From NCBI RefSeq assembly GCF_023074185.1, contig NZ_JADPKY010000170.1, forward strand, positions 1-64,000: a stretch of DNA of 64,000 bases, given 5' to 3'. The notes beneath the pieces are model-generated. The model was not told the origin of the DNA. It saw nothing but the letters and a program-made list of their open reading frames with translations, and did not search any database. Position numbers and translations under genes: made by a program. Shown piece by piece: positions 17,492 through 26,585 of this stretch (its first letter is position 1; every line of letters starts with the position of its first letter). This DNA is from Bradyrhizobium sp. 132 (lineage in GTDB: Bacteria > Pseudomonadota > Alphaproteobacteria > Rhizobiales > Xanthobacteraceae).

Positions 17492-17531
17492 GCATATATT
17501 GCGCCGCAACGCACAGGGTACTCGGTCGCAG

Positions 17532-17608
17532 AGACCGGGTTTCCTTTTTGGGCGGAAAGCGCCCCGTTTCCAGACTTTCAGCGTTGTTTCGAGAACAGGT
17601 CCCGGTCT
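17532..17608 (+). promoter_or_regulatory. Structured leader of typA
   Basis: AGACCGGG (17532-17539) pairs with CCCGGTCT (17601-17608) and encloses a GGGCG-GAAAG-CGCCC hairpin (17550-17564) and an alternative TTTCC/GGAAA pairing. It lies in the 5' untranslated region, about 50 bases before the typA start. No known RNA family is recognised. Confidence 0.4.
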
Positions 17609-17659
17609 GACCGGCGAGATCGCGCTTAACCCATTGTCCGACCGCAAAGAAGCTCACTC

Positions 17660-19486
17660 ATGAACCTTCGCAACATCGCTATCATCGCCCACGTCGACCA
17701 CGGCAAGACAACGCTCGTCGACCGTCTCCTCCAGCAATCCGGCACCTACCGCGAGAACCAGAAGGTGACCGAGCGCGCCATGGACTCCAACGATCTGGAG
17801 CGCGAGCGCGGCATCACCATTCTGGCGAAGGCGGCCTCGGTGCAGTGGAAGGACACGCGCATCAACATCGTCGACACTCCCGGCCACGCCGATTTCGGCG
17901 GTGAGGTCGAGCGCATCCTCAACATGGTGGACGGCGCGCTGGTGCTGGTGGACGCCGCCGAAGGCCCGCTGCCGCAGACCAAGTTCGTGGTCTCCAAGGC
18001 GCTCAAGGTCGGTCTGAAGCCGATCGTCGTCATCAACAAGGTTGACCGTCCCGACGCGCGGGCGACCGAAGTCATCAACGAGGTGTTCGACCTGTTCGCG
18101 GCGCTCGACGCCAGCGAGGAACAGCTCGACTTCCCCATCCTCTACGGGTCGGCCAAGCAAGGCTGGATGGCCGAGAGTCCGGATGGGTCGCACGAAGCCG
18201 GCATGCAGCCGCTGTTCGACCTGATCGTGCGCCATGTCGCGCCGCCGACCGTCGAGGAAGGCCCGTTCCGCATGATCGGCACCATTCTCGAAGCCAACCC
18301 CTATCTCGGCCGCATCATCACCGGCCGCATCACCTCGGGCTCGATCAAGCCGAACCAAGCCGTGAAGGTGCTGGGCGCCGACGGCAAGATGATCGAGCAG
18401 GGCCGCATCACCAAGATCCTCGCCTTCCGCGGCATCGAGCGCACCCCGCTCGAAGAAGCCGATGCAGGCGACATCGTCGCGATCGCCGGCCTGACCAAGG
18501 GCACTGTCGCCGACACCTTCTGCGATCCGTCGGTCGAGACCCCGCTCGTGGCGCAGCCGATCGACCCGCCGACCGTGTCGATGTCCTTCATCGTCAACAA
18601 CTCGCCGCTCGCCGGCACCGAAGGCGACAAGGTGACCAGCCGCATGATCCGCGACCGCCTGCTGCGCGAGTCCGAAGGCAACGTTGCGCTGCGGGTCGTC
18701 GAAGCCTCCGACAAGGACGCGATGGAAGTCTCGGGCCGCGGCGAATTGCAGCTCGCGATCCTGATCGAGACCATGCGCCGCGAAGGCTTCGAGCTTTCGG
18801 TGTCGCGTCCGCGCGTCGTGCTGCAGAAGGACGAGTCCACCGGCGCCACCCTGGAGCCGATTGAGGAAGTCGTCATCGACGTCGACGAGGAGCATTCCGG
18901 CGTCGTCGTGCAGAAGATGAGCGAGCGCAAGTCCGAGCTGGTCGAGATGAAGCCGTCCGGCGGCAACCGCCTCCGGCTGGTGTTCTACGCGCCGACCCGC
19001 GGCCTGATCGGCTATCAGGGCGAACTGCTCACCGACACGCGCGGCACCGCGATCATGAACCGTCTGTTCCACGGCTACGCGCCCTACAAGGGCGAGATCC
19101 AGGGCCGCCGCAACGGCGTCCTGATCTCCAACGATCAGGGCGAAGCGGTGGCTTACGCCATGTTCAAGCTGGAAGATCGTGGTCCGATGATGATCGAGCC
19201 AGGCTGGAAGGTCTACAAGGGCATGATCGTCGGCGAGCATACCCGCGAGAACGACCTCGAGATCAACATTCTCAAGGGCAAGCAGCTCACCAACATCCGA
19301 ACCACCTCGAAGGACGAAGCGGTGCGCCTGACGCCGCCGATCCGGATGACCCTGGAAAAGGCGCTGGCCTATATCGAGGACGACGAGCTGGTCGAGATCA
19401 CGCCGAAGTCGATCCGTCTGCGCAAGCGGCACCTCGACGCCAACGAACGCAAGCGCGCGGAAAAGTCCAAGGAAGCGGTGGCGTAA
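17660..19486 (+). CDS. typA: Ribosome-associated GTPase TypA/BipA
   Basis: A 608-aa translational GTPase of the EF-G superfamily that binds the 70S ribosome and supports assembly and growth under cold or stress. G1 AHVDHGKTTL (11-20), G2 region RERGITI, G3 DTPGH and G4 NKVD are intact, followed by domain II, two EF-G-like domains and the BipA-specific C-terminus ending in a basic tail. The start fits homologues exactly. A long antisense frame spans the gene and is a shadow. Confidence 0.97.
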   Translation: MNLRNIAIIAHVDHGKTTLVDRLLQQSGTYRENQKVTERAMDSNDLERERGITILAKAASVQWKDTRINIVDTPGHADFGGEVERILNMVDGALVLVDAAEGPLPQTKFVVSKALKVGLKPIVVINKVDRPDARATEVINEVFDLFAALDASEEQLDFPILYGSAKQGWMAESPDGSHEAGMQPLFDLIVRHVAPPTVEEGPFRMIGTILEANPYLGRIITGRITSGSIKPNQAVKVLGADGKMIEQGRITKILAFRGIERTPLEEADAGDIVAIAGLTKGTVADTFCDPSVETPLVAQPIDPPTVSMSFIVNNSPLAGTEGDKVTSRMIRDRLLRESEGNVALRVVEASDKDAMEVSGRGELQLAILIETMRREGFELSVSRPRVVLQKDESTGATLEPIEEVVIDVDEEHSGVVVQKMSERKSELVEMKPSGGNRLRLVFYAPTRGLIGYQGELLTDTRGTAIMNRLFHGYAPYKGEIQGRRNGVLISNDQGEAVAYAMFKLEDRGPMMIEPGWKVYKGMIVGEHTRENDLEINILKGKQLTNIRTTSKDEAVRLTPPIRMTLEKALAYIEDDELVEITPKSIRLRKRHLDANERKRAEKSKEAVA

Positions 19487-19511
19487 GAGCCACTCAGACA
19501 CACGACGAATG

Positions 19512-19597
19512 CATCATGGCCGGGCTTGTCCCGGCCATTGACGTCTTCGATACTGGTGTCAATGACGTGGATGCCCGGGACGAGCCCGGGCATGACG
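19512..19597. repeat. Dispersed inverted repeat, family B copy 2
   Basis: ATGGCCGGGCTTGTCCCGG and CCCGGGACGAGCCCGGGCAT flank the pair GTCTTCGAT and TGACGTGGAT. It matches the copy at 5456-5543 and follows typA directly, where it may also act as a transcript end. Confidence 0.8.
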
Positions 19598-19612
19598 ATG
19601 AAATTGACCGCT

Positions 19613-20857
19613 ATGTCCCTTCCCTCCTCAGTCGACGTCGCGATCATCGGCGCGGGCGCCGCCGGCCTCGGCGCGGCGCATGCGCTGGCAGGCTCAGGCC
19701 TTTCCGTGATTGTGCTGGAGGCGCGTAACAGGCTCGGCGGCCGCGCCTGGACCGTACAGGCCTCGCCCGAAGTCACCTTCGACGTCGGCTGCGGCTGGCT
19801 GCACTCTGCCGACAAGAACTCCTTCGTTCCGATCGCTCGGCAGCTCAATTTCGAACTCAATAACGACCTGCCGCCCTGGAGCGATCGCGCCTTTGGCGAC
19901 GCGTTTCCGGAAATTCTGCGCCAGGATTTCGTGCGCGCGATCGATCAGTTCTACGATCGCGCCTCCGAAGCTGCGGAAGCAGGCGAGGATGCTCCCGCCT
20001 CCCGCTATCTCGAACCCGGCAACCGCTGGAATCCCATGATCGACGCGGTCTCGACCTATGTGAACGGGTGCGAGCTCGATCAGGTCTCGCTCCTGGACAT
20101 GGAAGCCTACGAGGACACCTACTTCAATTGGCGCGTGCGGGCCGGATATGGGACCCTGATCGCGGCCTATGGCGCGCCTTGCCCGGTGGCGCTGAACTGC
20201 AACGTCACGCTGATCGATCATTCCGGCCAGCGCATCCGCATCGAGACATCCCAGGGCGCGCTGATCGCGGACAAGGTGATCGTCACCGTGCCGACCAATC
20301 TCATCGCCAACGAGGCGATCCGCTTTCGCCCGCGGCTCCCCGCCAAGGTCGATGCCGCGGCCGGCCTGCCGCTCGGTGTCGATGACAAGGTGACGCTGGC
20401 GCTTAGTGATGCCGAGGCCTTCCCCAGGGAAGGAAACCTGCGCGGCGCCACCATGCGCACCGACATGGGCACGTACCACATCCGCCCGTTCGGCCAGCCC
20501 TGCATCGAAGGCTTTTTCGGCGGCAGCTTTGCCCGCGAGCTGGAAGACGCCGGCGAAGGCGCTATCGCCGCGCAAAGCATCGACGAAATCGCAGGTTTTC
20601 TCGGCAACGACATCAGGCAAAAGCTGAAGCCGCTCTACGAGTCCCGCTGGGCCCACGATCCCTTCGCGAGAGGCTCATATTCGCACGCGCTGCCGGGCCA
20701 CTCCGGCGACCGCGCCGTGCTGGCCGCGCCGGTAGATGGGCGGTTGTTCTTTGCGGGAGAAGCGACGTCGCCGAACTTCTTCACGACGGCGCATGGCGCG
20801 AGGGACTCAGGGGAGCGCGCGGCGCAAGAGGTGTTGGCGGCACTTGGGAAGCGCTAG
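19613..20857 (+). CDS. Flavin-dependent monoamine oxidase family protein
   Basis: A 414-aa FAD oxidoreductase with the dinucleotide motif IIGAGAAGLGAAHAL (about 9-23), ARNRLGGRAW (about 38-47) and the C-terminal FAD motif LFFAGEATSPNFFTTAHGA. It would oxidise an amine or related substrate, passing electrons to oxygen or another acceptor. No signal peptide is seen. I chose the ATG at 19613; longer starts run into the repeat. The stop codon overlaps that of the convergent HNH gene. Confidence 0.88.
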   Translation: MSLPSSVDVAIIGAGAAGLGAAHALAGSGLSVIVLEARNRLGGRAWTVQASPEVTFDVGCGWLHSADKNSFVPIARQLNFELNNDLPPWSDRAFGDAFPEILRQDFVRAIDQFYDRASEAAEAGEDAPASRYLEPGNRWNPMIDAVSTYVNGCELDQVSLLDMEAYEDTYFNWRVRAGYGTLIAAYGAPCPVALNCNVTLIDHSGQRIRIETSQGALIADKVIVTVPTNLIANEAIRFRPRLPAKVDAAAGLPLGVDDKVTLALSDAEAFPREGNLRGATMRTDMGTYHIRPFGQPCIEGFFGGSFARELEDAGEGAIAAQSIDEIAGFLGNDIRQKLKPLYESRWAHDPFARGSYSHALPGHSGDRAVLAAPVDGRLFFAGEATSPNFFTTAHGARDSGERAAQEVLAALGKR

Positions 20858-21753
20858 CCCTTAAATATCTTGTCTCTATGAAATTTCAGAAAGAGTGCGT
20901 TCGGGTAGAAAGCGAGGTCGTTTGGGAGATTAATCGTACGGCTTTTATTGAGGAGCCGCACGGCATCGTCTGGAACGTGATTTTCCGCAGTTAGGATTTT
21001 GTAATCATCTCCTATCGAGATGAGACCCCGGTCAAACATCCAGTGTACGGTGCCGGAAAGCGCTAACCCGTTGCGAACCGAATCCGGTCCTTTCTCTGCG
21101 ACGGGCTGAATGTGCGCCGCCTGAACCTCAGGGCGACCGCCTCCATTGATAAGTCGAAGTCCCGTCATCGCGCATCGATTCTCGTACGCAGCACGAACGT
21201 TGTACATGAATGACCTCTCGCGAAATGGCCGCGAGATTGTCATCTCGATGATCGGGCGCTCAAAGGGAACAGTCGGCTCTGATATTTCGAACTGACGCGG
21301 CTGATGGCGCAGCGTCTCTTCGCCAAGAATCGGCGCGAACCCGGCCTTCCAAATCTGATCAAACTCAGCATCAGGGATCAGCCGAACAGCACGGCCGAAG
21401 GCGCCCTTGTTGGTACTTCCATCTGACTTTCTCAAAGCGCTTTCGTAGTAGTGGCCGCCTTCGGTGAAAGGCACCGGTCGATCGAAGTCCAGATAGTCGT
21501 CTACGAGGGCGTAATAATGATCTGCTTTGTCCTTGTCTTCGATGAGATCCACTACGCGAGCGATTCCGAAGTACGATTGCCGCCCACCGAAACTTGACAA
21601 CTCTACTGTCGTGCGCCTGGGCTCGTAATAAAGAGCATAATCGCCGAGCGCCTGCCGAACCTGATTGAGATAGGTACGAGGAAAATGGTAGCGGACCTCA
21701 GGCAGGTCTTTGTACCCGGGAGTTACTTTCGTTGTGAGAATTACCTTCGACAT
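20854..21753 (-). CDS. HNH endonuclease-domain protein
   Basis: A 299-aa protein with a C-terminal HNH_2-type nuclease domain: ENRCAMTGLRL, AAHIQP, RNGLALS and HWMFDRGLI supply the His-Asn-His set at about residues 190-245. The N-terminal 170 residues do not match a domain I know and may bind DNA. Codon third positions are visibly richer in A and T than in its neighbours, suggesting acquisition. No methylase or partner gene is adjacent. Its stop shares CTAG with the convergent amine oxidase gene. Confidence 0.85.
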   Translation of the reverse strand: MSKVILTTKVTPGYKDLPEVRYHFPRTYLNQVRQALGDYALYYEPRRTTVELSSFGGRQSYFGIARVVDLIEDKDKADHYYALVDDYLDFDRPVPFTEGGHYYESALRKSDGSTNKGAFGRAVRLIPDAEFDQIWKAGFAPILGEETLRHQPRQFEISEPTVPFERPIIEMTISRPFRERSFMYNVRAAYENRCAMTGLRLINGGGRPEVQAAHIQPVAEKGPDSVRNGLALSGTVHWMFDRGLISIGDDYKILTAENHVPDDAVRLLNKSRTINLPNDLAFYPNALFLKFHRDKIFKG

Positions 21754-21822
21754 TCCTTGGACTTGTCGCTCCCGAAGCTTGGCTTCTTATAGACCGATGG
21801 CAGATTCACCGCACAATCAAAA

Positions 21823-22230
21823 TCACTCAATCACCCGCGCTCGCAAATCCGCATCAGGTACGAAGCAGGCGTCGTACTTGCCGAAGATGCGATAGCGATT
21901 CCGCGCGACGAGGCCGTAAACCGCATTCCGCAACGGCTTTGGCACCACGAACAATGCACGCACCCAGCCCCAGCCGGGAAGTTGCGACAGCACCGTCAGC
22001 GCAGCGTCCGATTTCATGAATATCTCGCCGCCATGAACCACGGCATTGGTATCGGGATCATCCGGATCGATGCCGAACGTGCGCGCGAGCCGGGTGCCAT
22101 AGTCCGACTGGATCGGCGTGAAGCGAAATAGCTTCGCCTTGTCGCGCGCGGCTACGAACCGCACCCAGCGCGAGCAGAAGATGCAGACGCCGTCGAACAG
22201 GATCACGTCGTCGTCGGGCCATTTTGGCAT
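21823..22230 (-). CDS. DCC-family (DUF393) thiol-disulfide protein
   Basis: A 135-aa protein with the defining DGVCIFCSRWV (about 14-24), a thioredoxin-like CxxC near the N-terminus, and the family ending GKYDACFVPD. The function is not established; a redox role is inferred from the motif. The hydrolase gene ends 43 bases upstream on the same strand, so they may be cotranscribed. Confidence 0.88.
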   Translation of the reverse strand: MPKWPDDDVILFDGVCIFCSRWVRFVAARDKAKLFRFTPIQSDYGTRLARTFGIDPDDPDTNAVVHGGEIFMKSDAALTVLSQLPGWGWVRALFVVPKPLRNAVYGLVARNRYRIFGKYDACFVPDADLRARVIE

Positions 22231-22273
22231 CAGCGATTATCCAGCATCGGGAGCGCGACCAGGAAATACAGCA

Positions 22274-23164
22274 TCATGGCTTTTTGCCAGCCACCGGCTT
22301 CAGTGCGCGATCGAGTTCGGCACTCGCGGCTTTGACGCCTGCTTCGCTTTCGATCATCCAATGGCCCTCGCCGCCGGCGGCCGGCAGGGTGCGGAAATCG
22401 ACCTTGCCGCCGCTGCCGCGAAATGCGTCGACCAACATTTTCGAGAATGCCGGTGCAAAATAGCTGTCATTGGTGGCAACGAGCCACGTGACGGGGATGC
22501 GCGCGGCCTTGCCGAATTCAGCCGCTGCCGCGAGAAGCGTCTGCGGCGCGCAGATCCGGTTCGGCTCGTCATTGGCATGGCCGCCGCGTCCCGGCGCAAA
22601 GGCGATGATGGCGGAGATCGCTTTCGGATCGGCATTCGCGAGCGCCAGCGCGCCCCAACCGCCGGCGGAATGGCCGATCACGATCGCGGCGTCCTTGCGG
22701 ATAAAATCTTGCTTTCGCAAATCCTCCAGCGCGAGTGAGATTGCGTCGGCCGTTGCGCGGCCCGAGCGCGCATAATCCGCCTCGTCACAGCCGCCCTGGT
22801 CCTCGACATAGCGGCCGCCGGTCGCGCCATGGCCGAGCCGTTCCGGCACCAGCACGGCGAAGCCGCGCGCGATGAGGAATGCGGTGAGCGCGCGGTATTC
22901 CGGCTGTGGCATTTGCGCGCGCCGCAAGCCATTTTGCGTCGAGGCATGCGCGATCACCGCAAGCCGGAACGGACCGGCACCTGGCGGGCGAAACAGCAGA
23001 GCATGCGCGGCGATGTCGGTATCCGGCGATGGCACGCGCCATTGCTGCCGGCGAAATGGATCACCCTCCGCTCCGGACGAGCCAAACGTGACCTGGGCGC
23101 ACAGAGGCGGCGCAGTCAGCAGGGCCAGGAGAGGCAGAAGCACGAGGGTGTTGAGGAGCCGCAT
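22274..23164 (-). CDS. Secreted alpha/beta hydrolase
   Basis: A 296-aa hydrolase with a signal peptide (1-23, ending LCAQ), the nucleophile elbow GHSAGGWGAL (about 164-173), an Asp in ATNDSY and His in GEGHWM near the C-terminus, giving a Ser-Asp-His triad. It resembles dienelactone-hydrolase or chlorophyllase-like enzymes. Substrate is unknown. Confidence 0.85.
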   Translation of the reverse strand: MRLLNTLVLLPLLALLTAPPLCAQVTFGSSGAEGDPFRRQQWRVPSPDTDIAAHALLFRPPGAGPFRLAVIAHASTQNGLRRAQMPQPEYRALTAFLIARGFAVLVPERLGHGATGGRYVEDQGGCDEADYARSGRATADAISLALEDLRKQDFIRKDAAIVIGHSAGGWGALALANADPKAISAIIAFAPGRGGHANDEPNRICAPQTLLAAAAEFGKAARIPVTWLVATNDSYFAPAFSKMLVDAFRGSGGKVDFRTLPAAGGEGHWMIESEAGVKAASAELDRALKPVAGKKP

Positions 23165-23426
23165 GAATTGCCGGAGGCGAGAACAGCGACCGTCACACTA
23201 ATAGGAACGAATCAATATCGGCAGACTTTCTGCGTTGCCATTGCCGTTCATTCGTTGCCGCAAAGCAGTTTTGCACCGACGCACGGCACTCCGGTGCCAT
23301 TCGAATCGGCGCCTTGTCTTTTTTCGGTACAACATGGTGAAAATACTGATGCAGAAAGTCCACAGGTTAACCCATAATTAACGATAGGTCTTGCCGTTGG
23401 CGCGGCGACTTGGTTTGATTGCGTCC

Positions 23427-23936
23427 ATGAGCACAACCCTGATCGAGGTCCGGCCGGCCAAAGCCGCAGATGCAACCGCGGTGGCGTCCACCCATGACGA
23501 AGCCTGGCGCTCCGCCTATCAGGGCATCATTCCCGGCGCCGAGCTGGAAAAGCTGATCAACCGCCGCGGTCCGCAATGGTGGGACAGCGCGATCCGCAAG
23601 GGCAGCCGCGTCAGCGTGCTGGTGTTCGGCGACAAGATCGCGGGCTATGCCAATTACGGTCGCAACCGCGCCCGCAGCCTGCATTTCGACGGCGAGGTCT
23701 ATGAGCTCTATCTGCGTCCCGAATTCCAAGGCCTGGGCTTCGGCCGCCGCCTGTTCACCGCGGCCCGCCGCGACCTGATGCAGAGCGGCCTGAAGAGCAT
23801 GGTGGTGTGGGCACTCTCGGACAACGATCCGGCCACCGAGTTCTACCGTGCCTTGGGCGGCCGCATGGTGGCGCGCTCGTCGGAGCGTTTCGGGCCGAAG
23901 TCGCTCGACAAGGTTGCCTTCGCTTGGACCAATTGA
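23427..23936 (+). CDS. GNAT family N-acetyltransferase
   Basis: A 169-aa acyltransferase using acetyl-CoA. The core motif LYLRPEFQGLGFGRRL (about 95-110) includes the Q-x-x-G-x-G/A loop that binds pyrophosphate, followed by WALSDNDPATEFYRALG. The ATG at 23427 gives the usual family N-terminus. The upstream 260 bases carry only a short hairpin (GCAGA-CTT-TCTGC at about 23220-23232). The acceptor is unknown. Confidence 0.88.
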   Translation: MSTTLIEVRPAKAADATAVASTHDEAWRSAYQGIIPGAELEKLINRRGPQWWDSAIRKGSRVSVLVFGDKIAGYANYGRNRARSLHFDGEVYELYLRPEFQGLGFGRRLFTAARRDLMQSGLKSMVVWALSDNDPATEFYRALGGRMVARSSERFGPKSLDKVAFAWTN

Positions 23937-24113
23937 GCTGCTGAAGTCCAGCCGGCAGCGCTTCCCTTCCGTCGATACCGCTGCCTTTTGAGCCGGTGAT
24001 CGCTGGATTCATTATTTCACAAAAACGCGATGGATCAGCGGGGCAAGCCCGCGTATGACAGCGCCAAAATCGCTGCCGGGTGCGATTTAACCTCGGCAAC
24101 AACGGAGCCTTGA

Positions 24114-24647
24114 ATGCGTATCGATGCGGTCTCGATCGGGAAAAACGTACCACAGGACGTCAACGTCATCATCGAAGTCCCTGTGGGCGGTGAGCCGATC
24201 AAATACGAGATGGACAAGGAAGCCGGCACGCTGGTGGTCGACCGCTTCCTCTACACGCCGATGCGTTACCCCGGTAACTACGGCTTCATCCCGCACACGC
24301 TGTCCGATGACGGCGACCCCTGCGACGTCCTGATCATCAACACCCGCGCCATCATCCCCGGCGCCGTCATGAGCGTGCGCCCGGTCGGCGTGCTGTTCAT
24401 GGAAGACGAAGCCGGCGGCGACGAGAAGATTTTGGCGGTGCCGTCCTCGAAGCTGACGCAGCGCTACGACAAGGTGAAGTCGTATTCCGACCTGCCGGAC
24501 ATTACGCTCCAGCAGATCCAGCACTTCTTCGAGCACTACAAGGATCTCGAACCCGGCAAGTGGGTGAAGATCCTGCGCTGGGGCGGCCCCGAGGATGCGC
24601 ACAAGCTGATCCTCGAAGGCATTGATCGCGAGAAGAAGAAGGCCTGA
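24114..24647 (+). CDS. ppa: Inorganic pyrophosphatase
   Basis: A 177-aa soluble family I pyrophosphatase that hydrolyses PPi from biosynthetic reactions. The signature DDGDPCDVL with its metal-binding aspartates is at about residues 64-72, and PGNYGFIPHT precedes it. A GGAG ribosome site lies before the ATG. It converges with folD. Confidence 0.97.
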   Translation: MRIDAVSIGKNVPQDVNVIIEVPVGGEPIKYEMDKEAGTLVVDRFLYTPMRYPGNYGFIPHTLSDDGDPCDVLIINTRAIIPGAVMSVRPVGVLFMEDEAGGDEKILAVPSSKLTQRYDKVKSYSDLPDITLQQIQHFFEHYKDLEPGKWVKILRWGGPEDAHKLILEGIDREKKKA

Positions 24648-24714
24648 GCTGTCCTGTCCCAGCGCAGCACCGCATCGTTGCACGCGGCGCTGCGGCGGGA
24701 CGCGAGAATTTGAG

Positions 24715-25599
24715 TTACACCGCCGGCTTCGGCAGACCCGCGATCGCGCAGGCGGCGCGCAGCGTATTCACCAGCAGGCACGCGACCGTCATCTGACCGA
24801 CGCCGCCCGGCACCGGCGTAACGGCGCCAGCCACTGCGAGCGCTTCCTGGTAGGCAACATCGCCGACGAGACGCGTCTTGCCGTCGTCCTTCGGGATCCG
24901 GTTGATGCCGACGTCGATTACGGTCGCGCCCGGCTTCAGCCAGTCGCCGCGCACCATCTCGGCCTTTCCGACCGCGGCGTAGACGAGGTCGGCGCGCTTC
25001 ACGAGCCCGGGCAGGTCGCGCGAGCGCGAATGTGCGATGGTCACCGTGGCGTTCTCGTTCAGCAACAGCTGCACCAGTGGGCGGCCGACGAGGTTGGAGC
25101 GGCCGATCACGATGGCGTTCATGCCTTCGAGCGAAGCATGCACGCTCTTGGTCAAAATAATGCAGCCGAGTGGCGTGCAGGGCGACAGCGCCTCGAAACC
25201 GCTGGCGAGGCGGCCGGCATTGTTCGGATGCAGCCCATCGACATCCTTGGCGGGATCGATGGCATTGACGACGGTCTCGGTGTTGAGGCCCTTGGGCAGC
25301 GGCAGTTGCACCAGAATGCCGTGCACGGCGGGATCGCGGTTGAGTTTTGCGACCAGCGCCAGGAGATCTGCTTGCGAGACGTCGGCCGCCAGCTTGTGCT
25401 CGAACGACGCCATGCCGGCAGCCTGGGTCTGGGTGTGTTTCGAGCGGACATAGACCTCGCTCGCCGGATCGCTTCCGACCAGGACCACAGCAAGGCCCGG
25501 CACCAGATTGTGCTCGCGCTTGACGCGGGCGACCTCGTCCGCGACGCGCGCACGCAGTTCTGCGGCGATGACTTTTCCGTCGATGATCTTGGCGGTCAT
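24715..25599 (-). CDS. folD: Bifunctional methylenetetrahydrofolate dehydrogenase/cyclohydrolase
   Basis: A 294-aa enzyme that interconverts 5,10-methylene-, methenyl- and 10-formyl-tetrahydrofolate. It has the catalytic Lys in YVRSKHTQ, the Rossmann segment VIGRSNLVGRPLVQLL and the ending PVPGGVGQMTVACLL. It starts 10 bases after the DUF167 stop, making it the third gene of a yggT-DUF167-folD operon. Confidence 0.97.
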   Translation of the reverse strand: MTAKIIDGKVIAAELRARVADEVARVKREHNLVPGLAVVLVGSDPASEVYVRSKHTQTQAAGMASFEHKLAADVSQADLLALVAKLNRDPAVHGILVQLPLPKGLNTETVVNAIDPAKDVDGLHPNNAGRLASGFEALSPCTPLGCIILTKSVHASLEGMNAIVIGRSNLVGRPLVQLLLNENATVTIAHSRSRDLPGLVKRADLVYAAVGKAEMVRGDWLKPGATVIDVGINRIPKDDGKTRLVGDVAYQEALAVAGAVTPVPGGVGQMTVACLLVNTLRAACAIAGLPKPAV

Positions 25600-25609
25600 G
25601 CCTCTTTCC

Positions 25610-25933
25610 TCAGTCTGTCGATTTGGCTGATGCGAGCTGGCGCAGAGCTTCGCCGAGCCGCGCCGGATCGCCGTCGACCGCGATCTGCTTCAGCCGGGAG
25701 GTCGCTCCCGACAGGAGCTTTACGCTGGCCTTGGGCACGGCAAGCGATTTCGCCAGCAGCACCAGAACGGCCTTGTTAGCCTCGCCGCCATCTGCGATGG
25801 CGCGCACCCGCACCTTGAGCACGCTGCGGCCATCGGCCAGCTGCTCGATGCCGTCGATCTCGTCGCGGCCACCGCGCGGCGTCACCCGCAGCGCGATGCT
25901 GATTCCTGCGGCTCCGTAACGCCAAGGTTCCAT
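25610..25933 (-). CDS. DUF167 (YggU-like) protein
   Basis: A 107-aa protein with the family pattern ALRVTPRGGRDEIDG, VRVRAIADGGEANKAVL and SGATSRLKQIAVDG. The function is unknown. The ATG at 25933 overlaps the stop of the YggT gene (ATGA), showing coupling; longer starts would lie inside yggT. Confidence 0.9.
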   Translation of the reverse strand: MEPWRYGAAGISIALRVTPRGGRDEIDGIEQLADGRSVLKVRVRAIADGGEANKAVLVLLAKSLAVPKASVKLLSGATSRLKQIAVDGDPARLGEALRQLASAKSTD

Positions 25934-26229
25934 CAATATCCGATGACGAGAGGCATAACGTTGTAAACGATCAACTTCTCGATCAGATAGATCAGCAAGA
26001 TCAGGATAATGGGCGAAATATCGAGGCCGCCCAGATTTGGCATGATCGACCGGATCGGCGCCAGCAGAGGCTCGGTGATTCGGTACAGAAATTCGGCAAT
26101 TGCTGCGACCAATTGATTGCGCGTATTCACGACGTTGAACGCGATGAGCCACGACAAGATGGCTGAGGCGATCAAGAGCCAGACGTACAGGTCCAAGATC
26201 AGCAGAATGATTTCGAGAATAGCACGCAT
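25933..26229 (-). CDS. YggT family membrane protein
   Basis: A 98-aa protein with two hydrophobic blocks (about 4-30 and 70-95) and the conserved TEPLLAPIRSIMPNLGGLDI between them. The family is linked to membrane biogenesis and division in some bacteria. I chose the ATG at 26229; the frame upstream lacks similarity. It is the first gene of the operon with DUF167 and folD. Confidence 0.88.
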   Translation of the reverse strand: MRAILEIILLILDLYVWLLIASAILSWLIAFNVVNTRNQLVAAIAEFLYRITEPLLAPIRSIMPNLGGLDISPIILILLIYLIEKLIVYNVMPLVIGY

Positions 26230-26404
26230 CTGATGGGGAGCTCGCAGGGGAGGAAGACTGCTAGATATCGGTTCCCCCCGAACCAAACAAGGGAAGTCGG
26301 TGCCGGGATGGCTAAAACCGGGTTGCACCCGTCCTTGACTTGACCTTGCCGGGGACTTAAATGGCGCCCGGTTGTCGGCCGCATTGACCAGAGCGGCCAG
26401 CAAA

Positions 26405-26479
<75 letters not shown>

Positions 26480-26480
<1 letters not shown>

Positions 26481-26534
26481 GCCTTCGCAGGCTGCGCCTG
26501 CTTCGGCTCGGCAAGCCGCTTCGTGGCGAAGGCT
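26480..26534 (+). other. Three-way-junction-like inverted repeat after tRNA-Ala
   Basis: AGCCTTCG (26480-26487) pairs with CGAAGGCT (26527-26534) and encloses two smaller hairpins, GCAGGC-TGC-GCCTGC (26487-26501) and CGGCT-CGGCA-AGCCG (26504-26518). It begins on the last base of the tRNA CCA. It may guide tRNA 3' processing or transcript end. Confidence 0.5.
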
Positions 26535-26585
26535 GCCGCACCATAGCTCGAAGGGGCGACGGCGGCCTCCATCCGAAATTCTCCC

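Noticed and set aside
17147..17629. A 160-codon frame upstream of typA
   Set aside because: It crosses the ArsR operator and the strong terminator, has no ribosome site and no domain.
17654..19501. A 615-codon open frame antisense to typA
   Set aside because: It mirrors typA almost end to end, has no domain, and arises from strong GC third-position bias in the sense gene.
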